DNA of 64,000 nt, taken from positions 1 through 64,000 of the forward strand of contig NZ_CP119676.1 of NCBI RefSeq assembly GCF_029318635.1, in the 5' to 3' direction. Source of the DNA: Varunaivibrio sulfuroxidans (GTDB lineage: Bacteria > Pseudomonadota > Alphaproteobacteria > Rhodospirillales > Magnetovibrionaceae). Positions 24,626 through 34,248 of this stretch are shown piece after piece. Each line of letters starts with the position of its first letter. The first letter of the stretch is position 1. A program made the translations under genes and the position numbers. The notes below the pieces were generated by a model. It was not told where the DNA came from. It searched no databases and was given only the letters and a program-made list of their open reading frames with translations.

Positions 24626-26845
24626 CTACATCATCTTAACCATGAGGATTATGGACGAAGCGATTAGGCACACGATAATCGCAAACATGGCGGTAAAATG
24701 CTCGCCGGATTGCTGGGCTTTTTGTGTGCCGTTCTCATCATCGCCGATGAGGCTTAGAATCTCTTTTTCCGCGGCGAAAAAAGCGCTCTTGGCCTCCTCG
24801 AAGCCCTCGATATCACTGCGCCGTTTGTCGATATTGTCGATCAAGTCGAACAGTTCAGGCAAGCTCCCCTTGCGCACAAGAGAGGGGATCGCTTGTTCGA
24901 TTTTGCGGCGGGTGGCGCGGCTGTGATAGGTTGCGATCGCCGCGCCAAGCTGCCCGCCGATCCAACTGGACAGTCCAAACAGGGTTGGTATTTTCAGACG
25001 CCACTGAACCAGCGCAAGAAGGCTGAGCATACCGATCGTCGCCGTTTCCTCCTTGGGGTCGGACAAGGCCTTCAGGTGGGGAGATATGTCGTGCTTGAAA
25101 CGCGCCGCGATGAACGCGGCGATGTGGCGGTCGATGGGCTTCGTCTGGGTTTCCGTATTATTGGCGACGTCGTCGAGGGCGGGCAGAAGACCTTCGATCT
25201 CGGTAACATAGGCGGTTTTAATCAATGGACTTTGACAGGGCAATCCGGGCAGAAGTTCGTACAGGCAACGCTCGATCCCAAAGCCCATTTCGTTGATTTT
25301 GATCAGCGACATCAGCGATTGGAACGATTTATTCATACCCAGGGTTTCCGAGGGGAAGTGGGTCTGCGATGCGAACCAGAACGCGGCGATGTTGTGGTGT
25401 AGGACTTCGCTGGCCGCCTGAATGTTTTCCTCAAAAAGCACGGAAACGCCCAAAACATAACCAAACCCTTCCGGAAGGAAAGACAGTCCCTTATACAAAA
25501 GGGGTGCGTTAGGATCGATCATGGCGCAAACTTTACAGACGAAATAATCGTCGCTCCCCTCGAAGCGTCCGTCGTTGACTTTCGCGTGGGCGATGGCGGC
25601 GGTTACGGCGTCGGCGCGATCGCCCATGTCCAGACTTTGGCGCAGCCAGACTTCCAGTTTTCCGTCTTTGATCAGTTGGGCGGCTTCGGAGACGTGCCTG
25701 CCCATGGAGAAGGCCAGGGTACGTGTCGTTTTATGGTCCTTTCCCATAAAATTGATGCGTGTTTTCGGTTTGGGGACGGGGCGGCGCTGTATCGGTGTTT
25801 TCTTTTGTCCGTTGAGCCATAGTTCGATCGCATTTAAATCCCAACGTTCATCGGGATCGTCGCTCAACATGCCGCGCAAAGGCTCCAAGATCGTCATGGG
25901 GATGCGTTCACGACCGCATAGGGCGGCGTAGCTGCCGTTCTCGCATTTCGATGTGATCATTTCCTCGTCGGTCATCTTGCCCATGGGGTTGCGTCCGACA
26001 AGTAGGAACACCAGCAAAACACCAAGCGTATAAATATCGATGCCAAGGTTTCCGGAACCGCGTCCGGAAGGCATCGCCATGGCTCTGGTGACGGGTTCGT
26101 AAACGGCGGGTTGGTGATAACCCGGCGGCGCCGAAACGAAGTCGCCCAACACCAGTTGATGCCGCTCTTTATCGAGGAAATAGAGGTTTTCGAGGCGGAT
26201 ATTGCGGTGTGTGACCCCTAATTCCGCAAGGTCGTTCAGGCTCGCGAGCAGCGGCGCGATGATCTTGCGAGGGATTTCATACTCGTTGATCTTAATTTTT
26301 CTTTTCGAACTGGCGTCGAGAAAACGCCCTCCCATCGGGCGCTCGTAAACGATCGCCATCGCACGCTGTTCAAACAAGGGCCATTCGACGGGGCCATGGT
26401 CAATCACGGTGATCAGGCCGCGCAATGCACTTCCGGTGACCGCCTTCAATTCGCGCTGACGTATCGGCAGGGCCGGATTGCAGATCAGAACGTACAGGTT
26501 GCGTTCGGGGTTGCGGTTATCCTCGGCGTGGTAGGCTTTCGCGCTGGGGGTATCGAAATCGTGCAGCGCCATGCCGGGAAAGAGGTTGTAGCGGTCCTTC
26601 AGGGCGCACGGCGCCAGGCCGGTGGCGCGCGGCGCCTCGGCGGTCTGGTTCGCCGCCGTTTCGGCTTTTGAACCTTGCGAGGTATCCGGCGCGTCCGATT
26701 CCCACACTCCGGCGAGGGCTTGGGCGAGATCTTCGGCGGTGGGCGCACCAGAAAGCGTCCCCTGAGTTTCCTCGGAGGCGCTCGAAACTTCCAACGTGGG
26801 CGCTCCAGAGGAGGGCGGAGCCTGTTTCTGGGGAGCGATCGCCAT
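24626..26845 (-). CDS. Protein-kinase-like protein with degenerate active site and C-terminal membrane anchor
   Basis: Numbered from ATG 26845 (739 residues), a Pro/Ala/Ser-rich N-terminus is followed by a kinase fold at about 85-350. The catalytic loop is THRNIRLENLYF at 212-223, so the HRD aspartate is Asn215. The metal-site region is GDFVSAPPG (Asp235, no DFG glycine). The usual VAIK strand reads LYVLICNP with no lysine, and no glycine-rich loop is evident. The later landmarks GIDIYTLGVLLVFLLVGRNP and DDPDERW are kinase-like. About 370 residues of unrecognised sequence follow, ending in one membrane helix (FTAMFAIIVCLIASSIILMV). It is probably a pseudokinase or an atypical kinase. AAGGGA lies 10 nt before ATG 26845; a GTG at 26890 is a weaker alternative. 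Confidence 0.8.
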   Translation of the reverse strand: MAIAPQKQAPPSSGAPTLEVSSASEETQGTLSGAPTAEDLAQALAGVWESDAPDTSQGSKAETAANQTAEAPRATGLAPCALKDRYNLFPGMALHDFDTPSAKAYHAEDNRNPERNLYVLICNPALPIRQRELKAVTGSALRGLITVIDHGPVEWPLFEQRAMAIVYERPMGGRFLDASSKRKIKINEYEIPRKIIAPLLASLNDLAELGVTHRNIRLENLYFLDKERHQLVLGDFVSAPPGYHQPAVYEPVTRAMAMPSGRGSGNLGIDIYTLGVLLVFLLVGRNPMGKMTDEEMITSKCENGSYAALCGRERIPMTILEPLRGMLSDDPDERWDLNAIELWLNGQKKTPIQRRPVPKPKTRINFMGKDHKTTRTLAFSMGRHVSEAAQLIKDGKLEVWLRQSLDMGDRADAVTAAIAHAKVNDGRFEGSDDYFVCKVCAMIDPNAPLLYKGLSFLPEGFGYVLGVSVLFEENIQAASEVLHHNIAAFWFASQTHFPSETLGMNKSFQSLMSLIKINEMGFGIERCLYELLPGLPCQSPLIKTAYVTEIEGLLPALDDVANNTETQTKPIDRHIAAFIAARFKHDISPHLKALSDPKEETATIGMLSLLALVQWRLKIPTLFGLSSWIGGQLGAAIATYHSRATRRKIEQAIPSLVRKGSLPELFDLIDNIDKRRSDIEGFEEAKSAFFAAEKEILSLIGDDENGTQKAQQSGEHFTAMFAIIVCLIASSIILMVKMM

Positions 26846-26938
26846 TTCTGCGAATTCCCTTCTAAATGGGTCATTCTGACCCAACCGCACACCACTTTAT
26901 ATGGAAACGTCCTTAGAAACAATCAAAGGATGACTGCG

Positions 26939-26984
26939 CACGCACCGCCATGCGCCACAAAGGGCGCATGGCGGTGCGTGTTTT
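26939..26984 (+). terminator. Long perfect hairpin between purA and the kinase-like gene
   Basis: Perfect 18-bp arms occupy 26939-26956 and 26963-26980 with a 6-nt loop and TTTT after the right arm on the plus strand. Reading from purA on the minus strand, AAAA precedes it and no T-run follows. It may end or stabilise purA transcripts; since no plus-strand gene lies upstream, its orientation is odd for a simple terminator. Confidence 0.5.
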
Positions 26985-27097
26985 CGATGGTGTTAAAGGG
27001 TGCGTCCCGGCGTGATCTCTCGCTTGAGAAGGCGCATTTCGGCGCGGGCTTTCCCTTGTGGGAAAAACGTGCGTCCCGCCCCTTCACTTCGGGGGGG

Positions 27098-28390
27098 TCA
27101 GTCGGTGAACGGGTCGTAAACCAAGATGGTGTCGTCACGCTCGGGGCTGATCGACAACAGCGCCACCGGGGCCTCGATCAATTCCTCGATGCGTTTGATG
27201 TATTTGACCGCAGTCGCCGGAAGATCGGCCCAAGTCCGTGCGCCGCGGGTGGTTTCGCGCCATCCTTGCAGGCTTTCGTACACCGGGACGACTTTCTCCT
27301 GCTCGACGCTGGAGGCGGGAAGGTGGTCCAGGACGACGTCTCCGAGACGATAGCCGACACATACCTTTAGTTCGTCCATGCCGTCGAGGACGTCCAGCTT
27401 CGTCAGGGCGATGCCGTTGATGCCGTTGACTTTGACCGCTTGGCGCACGAGTACGGCGTCGAACCACCCGCAGCGCCGTGGACGCCCCGTCGTGGTGCCG
27501 AATTCGTGGCCGCGTTCGCCCAGCCCCTGGCCGACGTCGTCGTGCAATTCGGTCGGAAACGGCCCCGATCCGACCCGCGTGGTGTAGGCCTTGGTGATCC
27601 CAAGGACATAATCGATGGCGCTGGGCCCTTGCCCGGAGCCGATCGCGGCTTGCCCGGCGACGACGTTTGACGAGGTGACGAACGGGTACGTTCCATGGTC
27701 GATATCCAGCATGGTGCCCTGCGCGCCTTCGTACAGGATACGCTTCCCGGCCTTGCGCGCTTCGTCGAGAATTTTCCACACCGTGCCGACGTAAGGCAGA
27801 ATTTTAGGGGCCAGCGCCATCAGCGGTTCGACGATTTCATCGCGGGTCAATTCCGTGCGTCCATAGCCGCGCATTAGGGCGTTGTGGTGGAACAACAGCT
27901 TATCCACCTTGGCGACGACCAGGTCGCGATCGGCCAGATCCCCGGCGCGGATCGCGCGGCGGGCGATTTTATCCTCGTACGCCGGTCCGATGCCCCGCCC
28001 CGTGGTGCCGATTTTGGCGTTGCCCAGGGCCTCTTCTCGGGCCTGATCGAGATTGGCGTGCAGCGGCAGGATGAGCGGCGCGTTTTCGGCGACGACCAGA
28101 TTGTTGGTGTCGATGCTGACCCCCTGGGCGCGCAGTTGTTCGATCTCGTCCAGAAAATTGACGGGGTCGAGTACGACGCCATTGCCGATGACCGACAGCG
28201 TGCCTTTACGCACGATACCCGAGGGCAGGATGTGTAGTTTGTACGTGACATTGCCGATAACCAGCGTGTGCCCGGCGTTGTGCCCCCCTTGAAAGCGCAC
28301 GACGACGTCGGCCCGTTCGGACAGCCAGTCCACGATTTTTCCTTTGCCCTCGTCACCCCACTGAGAGCCGACAACTACGACGTTAGCCAT
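27098..28390 (-). CDS. purA: Adenylosuccinate synthetase
   Basis: The 430-residue enzyme joins IMP and aspartate using GTP, the first step from IMP to AMP. The N-terminal [18 protein letters not shown] carries the P-loop and catalytic Asp; [36 protein letters not shown] and the GTP-specificity region TKLDVLDG are all present. Length is normal. It is followed, on its strand, by the long hairpin at 26.96 kb, and hisZ lies 51 nt upstream on the same strand. Confidence 0.96.
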   Translation of the reverse strand: MANVVVVGSQWGDEGKGKIVDWLSERADVVVRFQGGHNAGHTLVIGNVTYKLHILPSGIVRKGTLSVIGNGVVLDPVNFLDEIEQLRAQGVSIDTNNLVVAENAPLILPLHANLDQAREEALGNAKIGTTGRGIGPAYEDKIARRAIRAGDLADRDLVVAKVDKLLFHHNALMRGYGRTELTRDEIVEPLMALAPKILPYVGTVWKILDEARKAGKRILYEGAQGTMLDIDHGTYPFVTSSNVVAGQAAIGSGQGPSAIDYVLGITKAYTTRVGSGPFPTELHDDVGQGLGERGHEFGTTTGRPRRCGWFDAVLVRQAVKVNGINGIALTKLDVLDGMDELKVCVGYRLGDVVLDHLPASSVEQEKVVPVYESLQGWRETTRGARTWADLPATAVKYIKRIEELIEAPVALLSISPERDDTILVYDPFTD

Positions 28391-28441
28391 GATTTAAATT
28401 CCCTTTAAGTAGAGATAAAATTCGGGAGGAACACGAGGATT

Positions 28442-29641
28442 TTAAATTTCCACCGCCGTCCCGTTTAGCCAAAAATGTGAACAGCCCATGTGTCGCGCCT
28501 TGTCGGCCGTCGTTCCGGTTTCGCGCTCGGAGCTGGTAAAATCGGGATGGTCGGCCCCGCCACCGTCAAGATCGGAGATCGTTTGCCATCCTTGCGTTCG
28601 CAGTGTTCGGGCGGCGTCGCGGGCGGTTCCGGCGGGCAGGAAAATACGTTTCGTTTCGGGCGGCGGCGGCATCATGGTCAAAATGGTGTCCATGTATAAG
28701 GTTAGCCCCGTCGCCGCTTCGCCCCCGTTGGCGTCATCGGTTCGGTAACGTCCGCCGCGTCCCAATTCGGCCCCCGCAGCGCGGGAAAAAAAGGCGAAGG
28801 TGACGCCGCTGTGGTATTCAAAGCCGCGATTTTCCACCGGATCGGCGGTAATTTCCAGGTCCGGCGCCCCGGCCGCAACGATCCGGGCGACGGTCTCCAG
28901 GCGGTCGCGCTCAAGCGCGGCCTTTTCGGGAAGATCGAGGGCGCGCAAGGCGTCCAACGTGCGTTCGATAGGTCCGGTGGCGGTCAGCATGGCGCCCAAA
29001 ACGCGGGCGCTGTCGGCGCCGATGCGGTCTTTAAGAGCATGGACCGCGGCGCTATCCTTGCGATCCAGCGCTAGGCGCAAGTCGTGGCGATGGGCCTCGG
29101 CGATTTGCATGTCGTCGCAAAAAGCGGGGACCAGGGTCGGCATGCCGAGATCGACGCTGAGGGCGCCGACGCCGATACCGGCTAGGGACTCGATCGCCAT
29201 TAAAATGACTTCGGCGTCGGCGTCGGGGGTGGCGACCCCAATCAATTCCGCGCCGACTTGGCCGAACTGGCGTTCGGGGCGCAGCTGCGACCCCTTGATG
29301 CGCACGATTTGTCCGGCGTATCCCAGGCGAAGAGGGCGCGGCGCGGTTTTCAGGCGTGTCGAGGCGATCCGGGCGACCTGCAGGGTCATATCAGGGCGCA
29401 GGGCGAGCATTCGCCCGGAGGCCGGGTCGGCGAAACGAAAAGCATGGGTCGCCATCGTCCGACCGCTTCCCGAAAGCAGGCTGTCTTCAAATTCGAACAG
29501 CGGCGGCTTGACCCGGGCGTACCCCCAGGCGGCAAACGCCGTCATCAAGCGCTCTACACAGGCGGCTTCCTTGGCGGCTTCCGGCGGCAGGCCATCACAC
29601 ATTCCGGTGGGGAGGAGGGCTTTTTCGGCATCGAAGGTCAT
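28442..29641 (-). CDS. hisZ: ATP phosphoribosyltransferase regulatory subunit
   Basis: The 399-residue class II aminoacyl-tRNA-synthetase paralogue resembles HisRS but is shorter and has no anticodon-binding domain. Visible blocks are LPTGMCDGLPPEAAKE, FEFEDSLLSG, ALRPDMTLQVARIASTRL, RLGYAGQIVRIKGSQ and RPERQFGQVGAELIG. HisZ activates short-form HisG in histidine synthesis. hisG is not adjacent. The hisZ-purA order on one strand is common in alphaproteobacteria. Confidence 0.92.
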   Translation of the reverse strand: MTFDAEKALLPTGMCDGLPPEAAKEAACVERLMTAFAAWGYARVKPPLFEFEDSLLSGSGRTMATHAFRFADPASGRMLALRPDMTLQVARIASTRLKTAPRPLRLGYAGQIVRIKGSQLRPERQFGQVGAELIGVATPDADAEVILMAIESLAGIGVGALSVDLGMPTLVPAFCDDMQIAEAHRHDLRLALDRKDSAAVHALKDRIGADSARVLGAMLTATGPIERTLDALRALDLPEKAALERDRLETVARIVAAGAPDLEITADPVENRGFEYHSGVTFAFFSRAAGAELGRGGRYRTDDANGGEAATGLTLYMDTILTMMPPPPETKRIFLPAGTARDAARTLRTQGWQTISDLDGGGADHPDFTSSERETGTTADKARHMGCSHFWLNGTAVEI

Positions 29642-29778
29642 GGGTTGGGTAACTCAACGGGTTGTCTCAAGGAGCCTCGGTGCGCACGCAGGCCGACGCG
29701 AACGTTGTGCCGACGCGAACGCTGCCTTAGTAGCGAAAATCAACGCGCCGGGCAAGCCTTGGGGCCATATGATCGGGA

Positions 29779-30480
29779 TTAGCGCACCTGAAGGGTCCGA
29801 TTGCGAACGGTTTTACCGAAACTTTCGACCAACGCGCCGGCGATTACCCCATTGGCGGGCATCTCCTGCGCCGTTTGCGGGGCGATGGTGGCCCAGGCCT
29901 GCCATATGCGGTTGTCGTCGTCACGGGATGTCACCATAATTTCGTAGACGATGCGTGTCGGTGTGACGCGTTCAGGCGCGCGTTGGCCTTGGTTGATCAG
30001 TCCGCCCCTGGCGCTGTCGAAGATATTGAGGCGCGCGCTGGCGTCTCCGCCGCCGCGCCCGCCCTTGGCGCGCAACTCCAGGAAGGTGCGCTCGCCGGCG
30101 TCCGACCATGCCCCGCTTTCTTCTCGGCTGTTCAGGGTCACGACGAGCGCCGCCCGGGGGGCGATGCGATAACCTTTTGCGATTAAGGCGTCTTTCAACG
30201 CGGCGAGCAGCGTCAAATTACGGTTTGAATTGTCCATCAAGTCGAGGGAAACGGTGGTTTTCCCCGGCCAGGGCTTATAGGCGATGGCGTCGAACCTCAC
30301 CGCATTGGAGATCTGCGGGGTTTGCGTCGCGGTTTGTTGGGCCAGTGTGGCGTTCGTGGGGGCGCCCGCCATCAGAAGGGCCGCGGCGGCGATCCGCCAG
30401 GATTTTTTTTGCGTTTTACCCTTGTGCGCGCAAACCTTATCCTGGTGTGCGCAAACCATGCGTGCCGGCCATATTTTCAT
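29779..30480 (-). CDS. Exported protein of unknown function
   Basis: The 233-residue product begins with an unusual 22-residue leader containing two similar stretches (VCAHQDK, VCAHKGK) before a signal sequence (KKSWRIAAAALLMAGAPTNA). The mature part has a region KPWPGKTTVSLDLMDNSNRN, a charged middle and a C-terminus with IWQAWATIAPQTAQEMPANG; the pattern is reminiscent of DUF4136-like periplasmic proteins, but I cannot assign it firmly. AAGGAGG lies 7 nt before ATG 30480, which fixes the start over an earlier in-frame codon at 30513. It stands between hisZ and the M1-like gene. Confidence 0.7.
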   Translation of the reverse strand: MKIWPARMVCAHQDKVCAHKGKTQKKSWRIAAAALLMAGAPTNATLAQQTATQTPQISNAVRFDAIAYKPWPGKTTVSLDLMDNSNRNLTLLAALKDALIAKGYRIAPRAALVVTLNSREESGAWSDAGERTFLELRAKGGRGGGDASARLNIFDSARGGLINQGQRAPERVTPTRIVYEIMVTSRDDDNRIWQAWATIAPQTAQEMPANGVIAGALVESFGKTVRNRTLQVR

Positions 30481-30631
30481 ATCGTGCCTCCTTGTTCCCC
30501 CCCCTCCTGACATCCAAGCATCCTTATCTGGAGCGGTGGTTGGGGATATCGCGGCTTTGTTCCACCATGGGCAGTGCGGCGCGGACTGTCAATATGGCTC
30601 TGCCGCGACCGTCGGAGGGTAACTTTCAGGG

Positions 30632-32722
30632 TTATCCCTTGGCGGGTGGGGCCAACAGGACCTTGTGCGCGCCGGGTTTGACGGGCCAATTGCCGGTTTC
30701 GATGACCCGTGCGCCGTCGAACACGACATACCCTCGGCGGCGGTAATGCGGTAGGGCGCGAACGATCTCGCCCAAGGCCTGGGCGGAGCGCGCGCTGACG
30801 ACGACGATGGGTTGCCCGCCGGGGGCGCGGGTGGCCCACGCCCAGGCGGCGCCCTTGCGGGCGTAGCGAGGGGGAAGCGGCGGGATCCCTAGAGTTTCGA
30901 TAAAAGGCGTGATCTCGGAAAGTGCGCCGATCAGCACCAGCGGGACGGCGGGCAAGACGCCGCTTGCGGCGTAAGGCGCGGCGCTCCGAATTGGGGCGTC
31001 GGGTCCCAGTAAAGCCGCGCCGAGGGCGCGGGCTTGTGTGATCAGGTCCGGTGCGGTTCCGACAACCAGGGCCTCGCTATGGGGGCTTAGGGTCACGTCA
31101 CGCAAAATTGGCGTCGCTTCGCCCGGAGATAGGCGGCGAAAAACCTCAAAATTCGGGTCGATCGCTAAACTTGTGGGTTGGGAGGGGACGTCCAGGGCGA
31201 ACCGCTCGCCGTCCCGATTCGCCGTGACGGTAAAACGGTGCGCGCCGTCCTTGGTGGCGACCACGACCGGCAGTCGAACACGGTAGGGCGTACCGCCTTG
31301 GCGCAGGACAAAGGACACCCGGTAGCCGTTACTCTCCTTGCGGACATAGGGCGCGTCGATGACGAACGACGGCGCGCCCGCGCGATGCAGCCATTGATCG
31401 AAGAAGTAAGCAAGTTTTTGCCCGGAGGCGCGCTCGAAAGCGCTTTGTAAATCGGCCCAGCGCGCCGTCTTGAAGCGGTTGTCCCGCCAGAACAGACGGA
31501 TGGCGCGATCGAAGGCCTTGTTGCCGATTTGCGCGCGCAGCATGACAAAGAAAAAAGCGACCTTGTCATACCCCACGATTTGGGACGCGTCATGATTCTT
31601 GGCGACGAAATCGACCGCCGGGCGATCGCGTCCCTTTGGTAGGGCGGCATAATTGCGCAACCATTCGAGGCGCATATCGCGCGCGCCGTTCGCGGAACGT
31701 TCCGACGCAAAGGCGTAATCGGCCATGAAGGTGGTCAACCCCTCGGCCCAGTTGCCGTGGGCGTAATCGACGCCGACCGCGTTGCCCCACCAGTTGTGTA
31801 AAATCTCGTGGCCCAGCGAGGTATAGCGAATAAAGGGCAGCTTCAGAACGTCGGTGCCGATGTAAGTCAGCCCAGAAAACCCCAAACCCACCGGTAGAGG
31901 GCCGGAAACGATGTCGAAGCCGGTGAAAGGGTAGGGGCCGATTTGTCGGACATAGCGTTGGATATAGCGTGCGGTAAAGTCGAGATAATCGCCCGCCAGG
32001 GGCGCAATTTGCGGCGTGAAATAGGTCCTGAGCGCGATATCGCTTTGGACCGGTTTTTTCCCCGACGGCGCGGTTTTTTCGGCGCGCGCGATCGCCAGTT
32101 GTTTTTCGGCGATTTGGTAAGGTCCGGTGAATACCGTCAGGGTGCGGGTTGGGACGCTCGTGCGAAAAGTCGCCCGATAACGCCCACCGCTTTGCGTTTC
32201 ATGAATGATGGTTCCGGGGGCGACCGCCTTGTTCGGCAGAGGCGTACTGACACTGACGTCGTAAGTGAACGGCGCGTCGGAGGCGCGGGGGAACCAGCCT
32301 TCGGACAGGTAACCGCCTTGAGGGGATAGGGCGAAGCCGTTGAGGGCGTCGATGGTGATCGCGGGTAAGCGGCCTTGGTAGCGAAACTCCACGGTATGGC
32401 GGGCATTGCCGCCGCTACGGATGCGAATCGCGTCGCCACTACGCTGGACCGCGACGCCGGTTCCGTCCAGGCGAACCCCTTCGAGGACAAAAAGGTCCGA
32501 CAGATAAAAGGTCAGTGTTCCCGAGCCATCCAAGGTTACGGTGTCGCGCGCGCTCAAATGGTGGGTTGCGGGCGTGAGGGTGAGTACGATGTCGTGATGC
32601 GGCGCCAAAGATAGGACGGCGGCCCACGCCGGTGTGACGATGGCGAAAAGCGCGCCGGCGCCGCCGAGGAAAATCGCGAGGAGGGCGATCGCTCTACCCG
32701 TTTTGTTTTGTTTCTTGCCCAC
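30632..32722 (-). CDS. M1-like metallopeptidase-family exported protein
   Basis: The 696-residue protein starts with a signal sequence (AIALLAIFLGGAGALFAIVT) and carries the gluzincin motif HEILHNWWGNAVGVDY...GNWAEG: HExxH followed 17 residues later by the third zinc ligand, one residue shorter than in classical M1 enzymes. The exopeptidase GxMEN motif is replaced by GLGFSGLTYIG, so ordinary aminopeptidase activity is doubtful. An N-terminal beta domain and a C-terminal part of about 200 residues (from PILRDVTLSPHSEALVVG) complete it. It follows the ChaN-PDZ gene by 34 nt on the same strand, suggesting a shared envelope function. Confidence 0.8.
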   Translation of the reverse strand: MGKKQNKTGRAIALLAIFLGGAGALFAIVTPAWAAVLSLAPHHDIVLTLTPATHHLSARDTVTLDGSGTLTFYLSDLFVLEGVRLDGTGVAVQRSGDAIRIRSGGNARHTVEFRYQGRLPAITIDALNGFALSPQGGYLSEGWFPRASDAPFTYDVSVSTPLPNKAVAPGTIIHETQSGGRYRATFRTSVPTRTLTVFTGPYQIAEKQLAIARAEKTAPSGKKPVQSDIALRTYFTPQIAPLAGDYLDFTARYIQRYVRQIGPYPFTGFDIVSGPLPVGLGFSGLTYIGTDVLKLPFIRYTSLGHEILHNWWGNAVGVDYAHGNWAEGLTTFMADYAFASERSANGARDMRLEWLRNYAALPKGRDRPAVDFVAKNHDASQIVGYDKVAFFFVMLRAQIGNKAFDRAIRLFWRDNRFKTARWADLQSAFERASGQKLAYFFDQWLHRAGAPSFVIDAPYVRKESNGYRVSFVLRQGGTPYRVRLPVVVATKDGAHRFTVTANRDGERFALDVPSQPTSLAIDPNFEVFRRLSPGEATPILRDVTLSPHSEALVVGTAPDLITQARALGAALLGPDAPIRSAAPYAASGVLPAVPLVLIGALSEITPFIETLGIPPLPPRYARKGAAWAWATRAPGGQPIVVVSARSAQALGEIVRALPHYRRRGYVVFDGARVIETGNWPVKPGAHKVLLAPPAKG

Positions 32723-32756
32723 CTTTTTGGTCCCTTACAAGTCGCCGCGCCGCGCG

Positions 32757-34106
32757 TCATCGCCCGGTAGGCTTCGGTGTGTCCGCGGTTCCGCCGGGAT
32801 GGGCGGGGAATTTGGCGATGATGGTCATCGTCGCCCCCGCACGGAACACCTTCAGCGGCAGCCATGTTCCCGGCGCCTGGGCCCGGATGGTGGCGATTAG
32901 GGTTTCGACATCCTTGGTCGGACGGCCCGCGGCGGCGACGATGATATCGCCCTTGTGAATTCCGCCCACCGCGCCGACGGACCCGGCGACGACGTCTTCG
33001 ACCTTTACCCCCGCCGGTGCTCCTTTCGGCGCCGGGGCGATCAATACGCCCAATTTAGGCTTGTCGGGATGGGGATCTTCGGGGTGGGAAGGAAGCCCGA
33101 ACACGGCGTCGGCTATGGCGCGGTCGTGGCTCTTGAGTGCGGCGCAGGGGCGATTGGGGTCCCATGGAATCAGCGTGGCGACGTCGGCCACGCCCAACGC
33201 CTTGAGTTGATGGGCGATGCCGTATCCGTATTCAAGGTGCCCCCGTCCCGCGATGGCGATCACCAGGGGTTTGGCGGCGCCGTGTCGCGCCCGGGATATG
33301 GCCTCGGCCATGGCCCTGTCCCAGGTGAGTTGGGCGGCGACAAAGTGATCGAAGCGGGAATTTTTACCGCTGTGGTCCGCCGCCGGGGCGTGAGGGGGGG
33401 ATTTTGTTTTTTTGGGGTGTTGCGCCGCATCGTGTTGGTCGAAAACGGTCTTCAGTATGGCGCGGTATTGCGGCGCGGGGGGCGCGGGAAGGCCGATGCC
33501 CTCGCGGTCCTTGGGGGGGACGCCTCCGACGCCTTTCCGGTTGATGGCGCCGATCAAGGCACGATCGACGTTCATCGCCACCATGGGAATGCGATGCATG
33601 CGCGCGAACTGAAATAACGGCATATACAGGCTTGGGTCGAAACGCCACACCGTGTTCCATTCGCTCCGGCGGAGGAACGCGCTCTCGCTGAGGTCCCCGT
33701 GCACCCAACGATCGAGCACGGGCTGCACCCGGCGGGGAAACGCCTCGAAGGCGATAACCATGTCGGGATGAACCGCGTACAGGGCGGCCATGGTGTACAA
33801 CTGCCAACGGTGGTGGTCGCGGTTGTCGTGGGTCTCACCCAATAAAACCACGGATTCTTGGGCCATGGCGCCGATCAGTTTCGTTTCTTCGATGACGTTC
33901 CCCGTCGTCGGGGACATCCACCGCGCGGGGGGGACGCAAGAGACGTCCTTGACCGCCTCGCCATGCGCCGGCGCTACGCCCGGAAGGGCGAGGATGAAAA
34001 GAAGTGCGCCGCCCACCGCGCGTCCGACCCACGAGGGCGCGCCCGCGATTGCGGCGGCGATAGGTGAACGGGCGGCGAAGGAAAAGACGCGTTTTTTTTG
34101 CGGCAC
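32757..34106 (-). CDS. ChaN-family protein with C-terminal PDZ domain
   Basis: The 449-residue exported protein has a signal sequence (about 15-48) and a ChaN domain recognisable by VVLLGETHDNRDHHRWQLY, MVIAFEAFPRRVQPVLDRW and the late GRGHLEYGYGIAHQL. Known ChaN proteins are surface or periplasmic haem/iron-associated proteins related to the TraB/EreA fold. A PDZ domain follows at about 345-440 (LGVLIAPAPKGAPAGVKVED, GIHKGDIIVAAAGRP). The fusion suggests peptide binding or handing over of a substrate. Its partner downstream is the M1-like gene. Confidence 0.83.
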   Translation of the reverse strand: MPQKKRVFSFAARSPIAAAIAGAPSWVGRAVGGALLFILALPGVAPAHGEAVKDVSCVPPARWMSPTTGNVIEETKLIGAMAQESVVLLGETHDNRDHHRWQLYTMAALYAVHPDMVIAFEAFPRRVQPVLDRWVHGDLSESAFLRRSEWNTVWRFDPSLYMPLFQFARMHRIPMVAMNVDRALIGAINRKGVGGVPPKDREGIGLPAPPAPQYRAILKTVFDQHDAAQHPKKTKSPPHAPAADHSGKNSRFDHFVAAQLTWDRAMAEAISRARHGAAKPLVIAIAGRGHLEYGYGIAHQLKALGVADVATLIPWDPNRPCAALKSHDRAIADAVFGLPSHPEDPHPDKPKLGVLIAPAPKGAPAGVKVEDVVAGSVGAVGGIHKGDIIVAAAGRPTKDVETLIATIRAQAPGTWLPLKVFRAGATMTIIAKFPAHPGGTADTPKPTGR

Positions 34107-34248
34107 TATGCGGGGCGCTCTCTCTTGGTGATTGTGTTCTCATGGTGCCTAGTCGCGGCGACGATTGCAAGGTCGCTCATGGCCGCCGGCGGCGATCGGA
34201 GGGGGGTGCGGAGTTTTCATTGTATTCGGTTTCGTCAAGGCTTAACCC

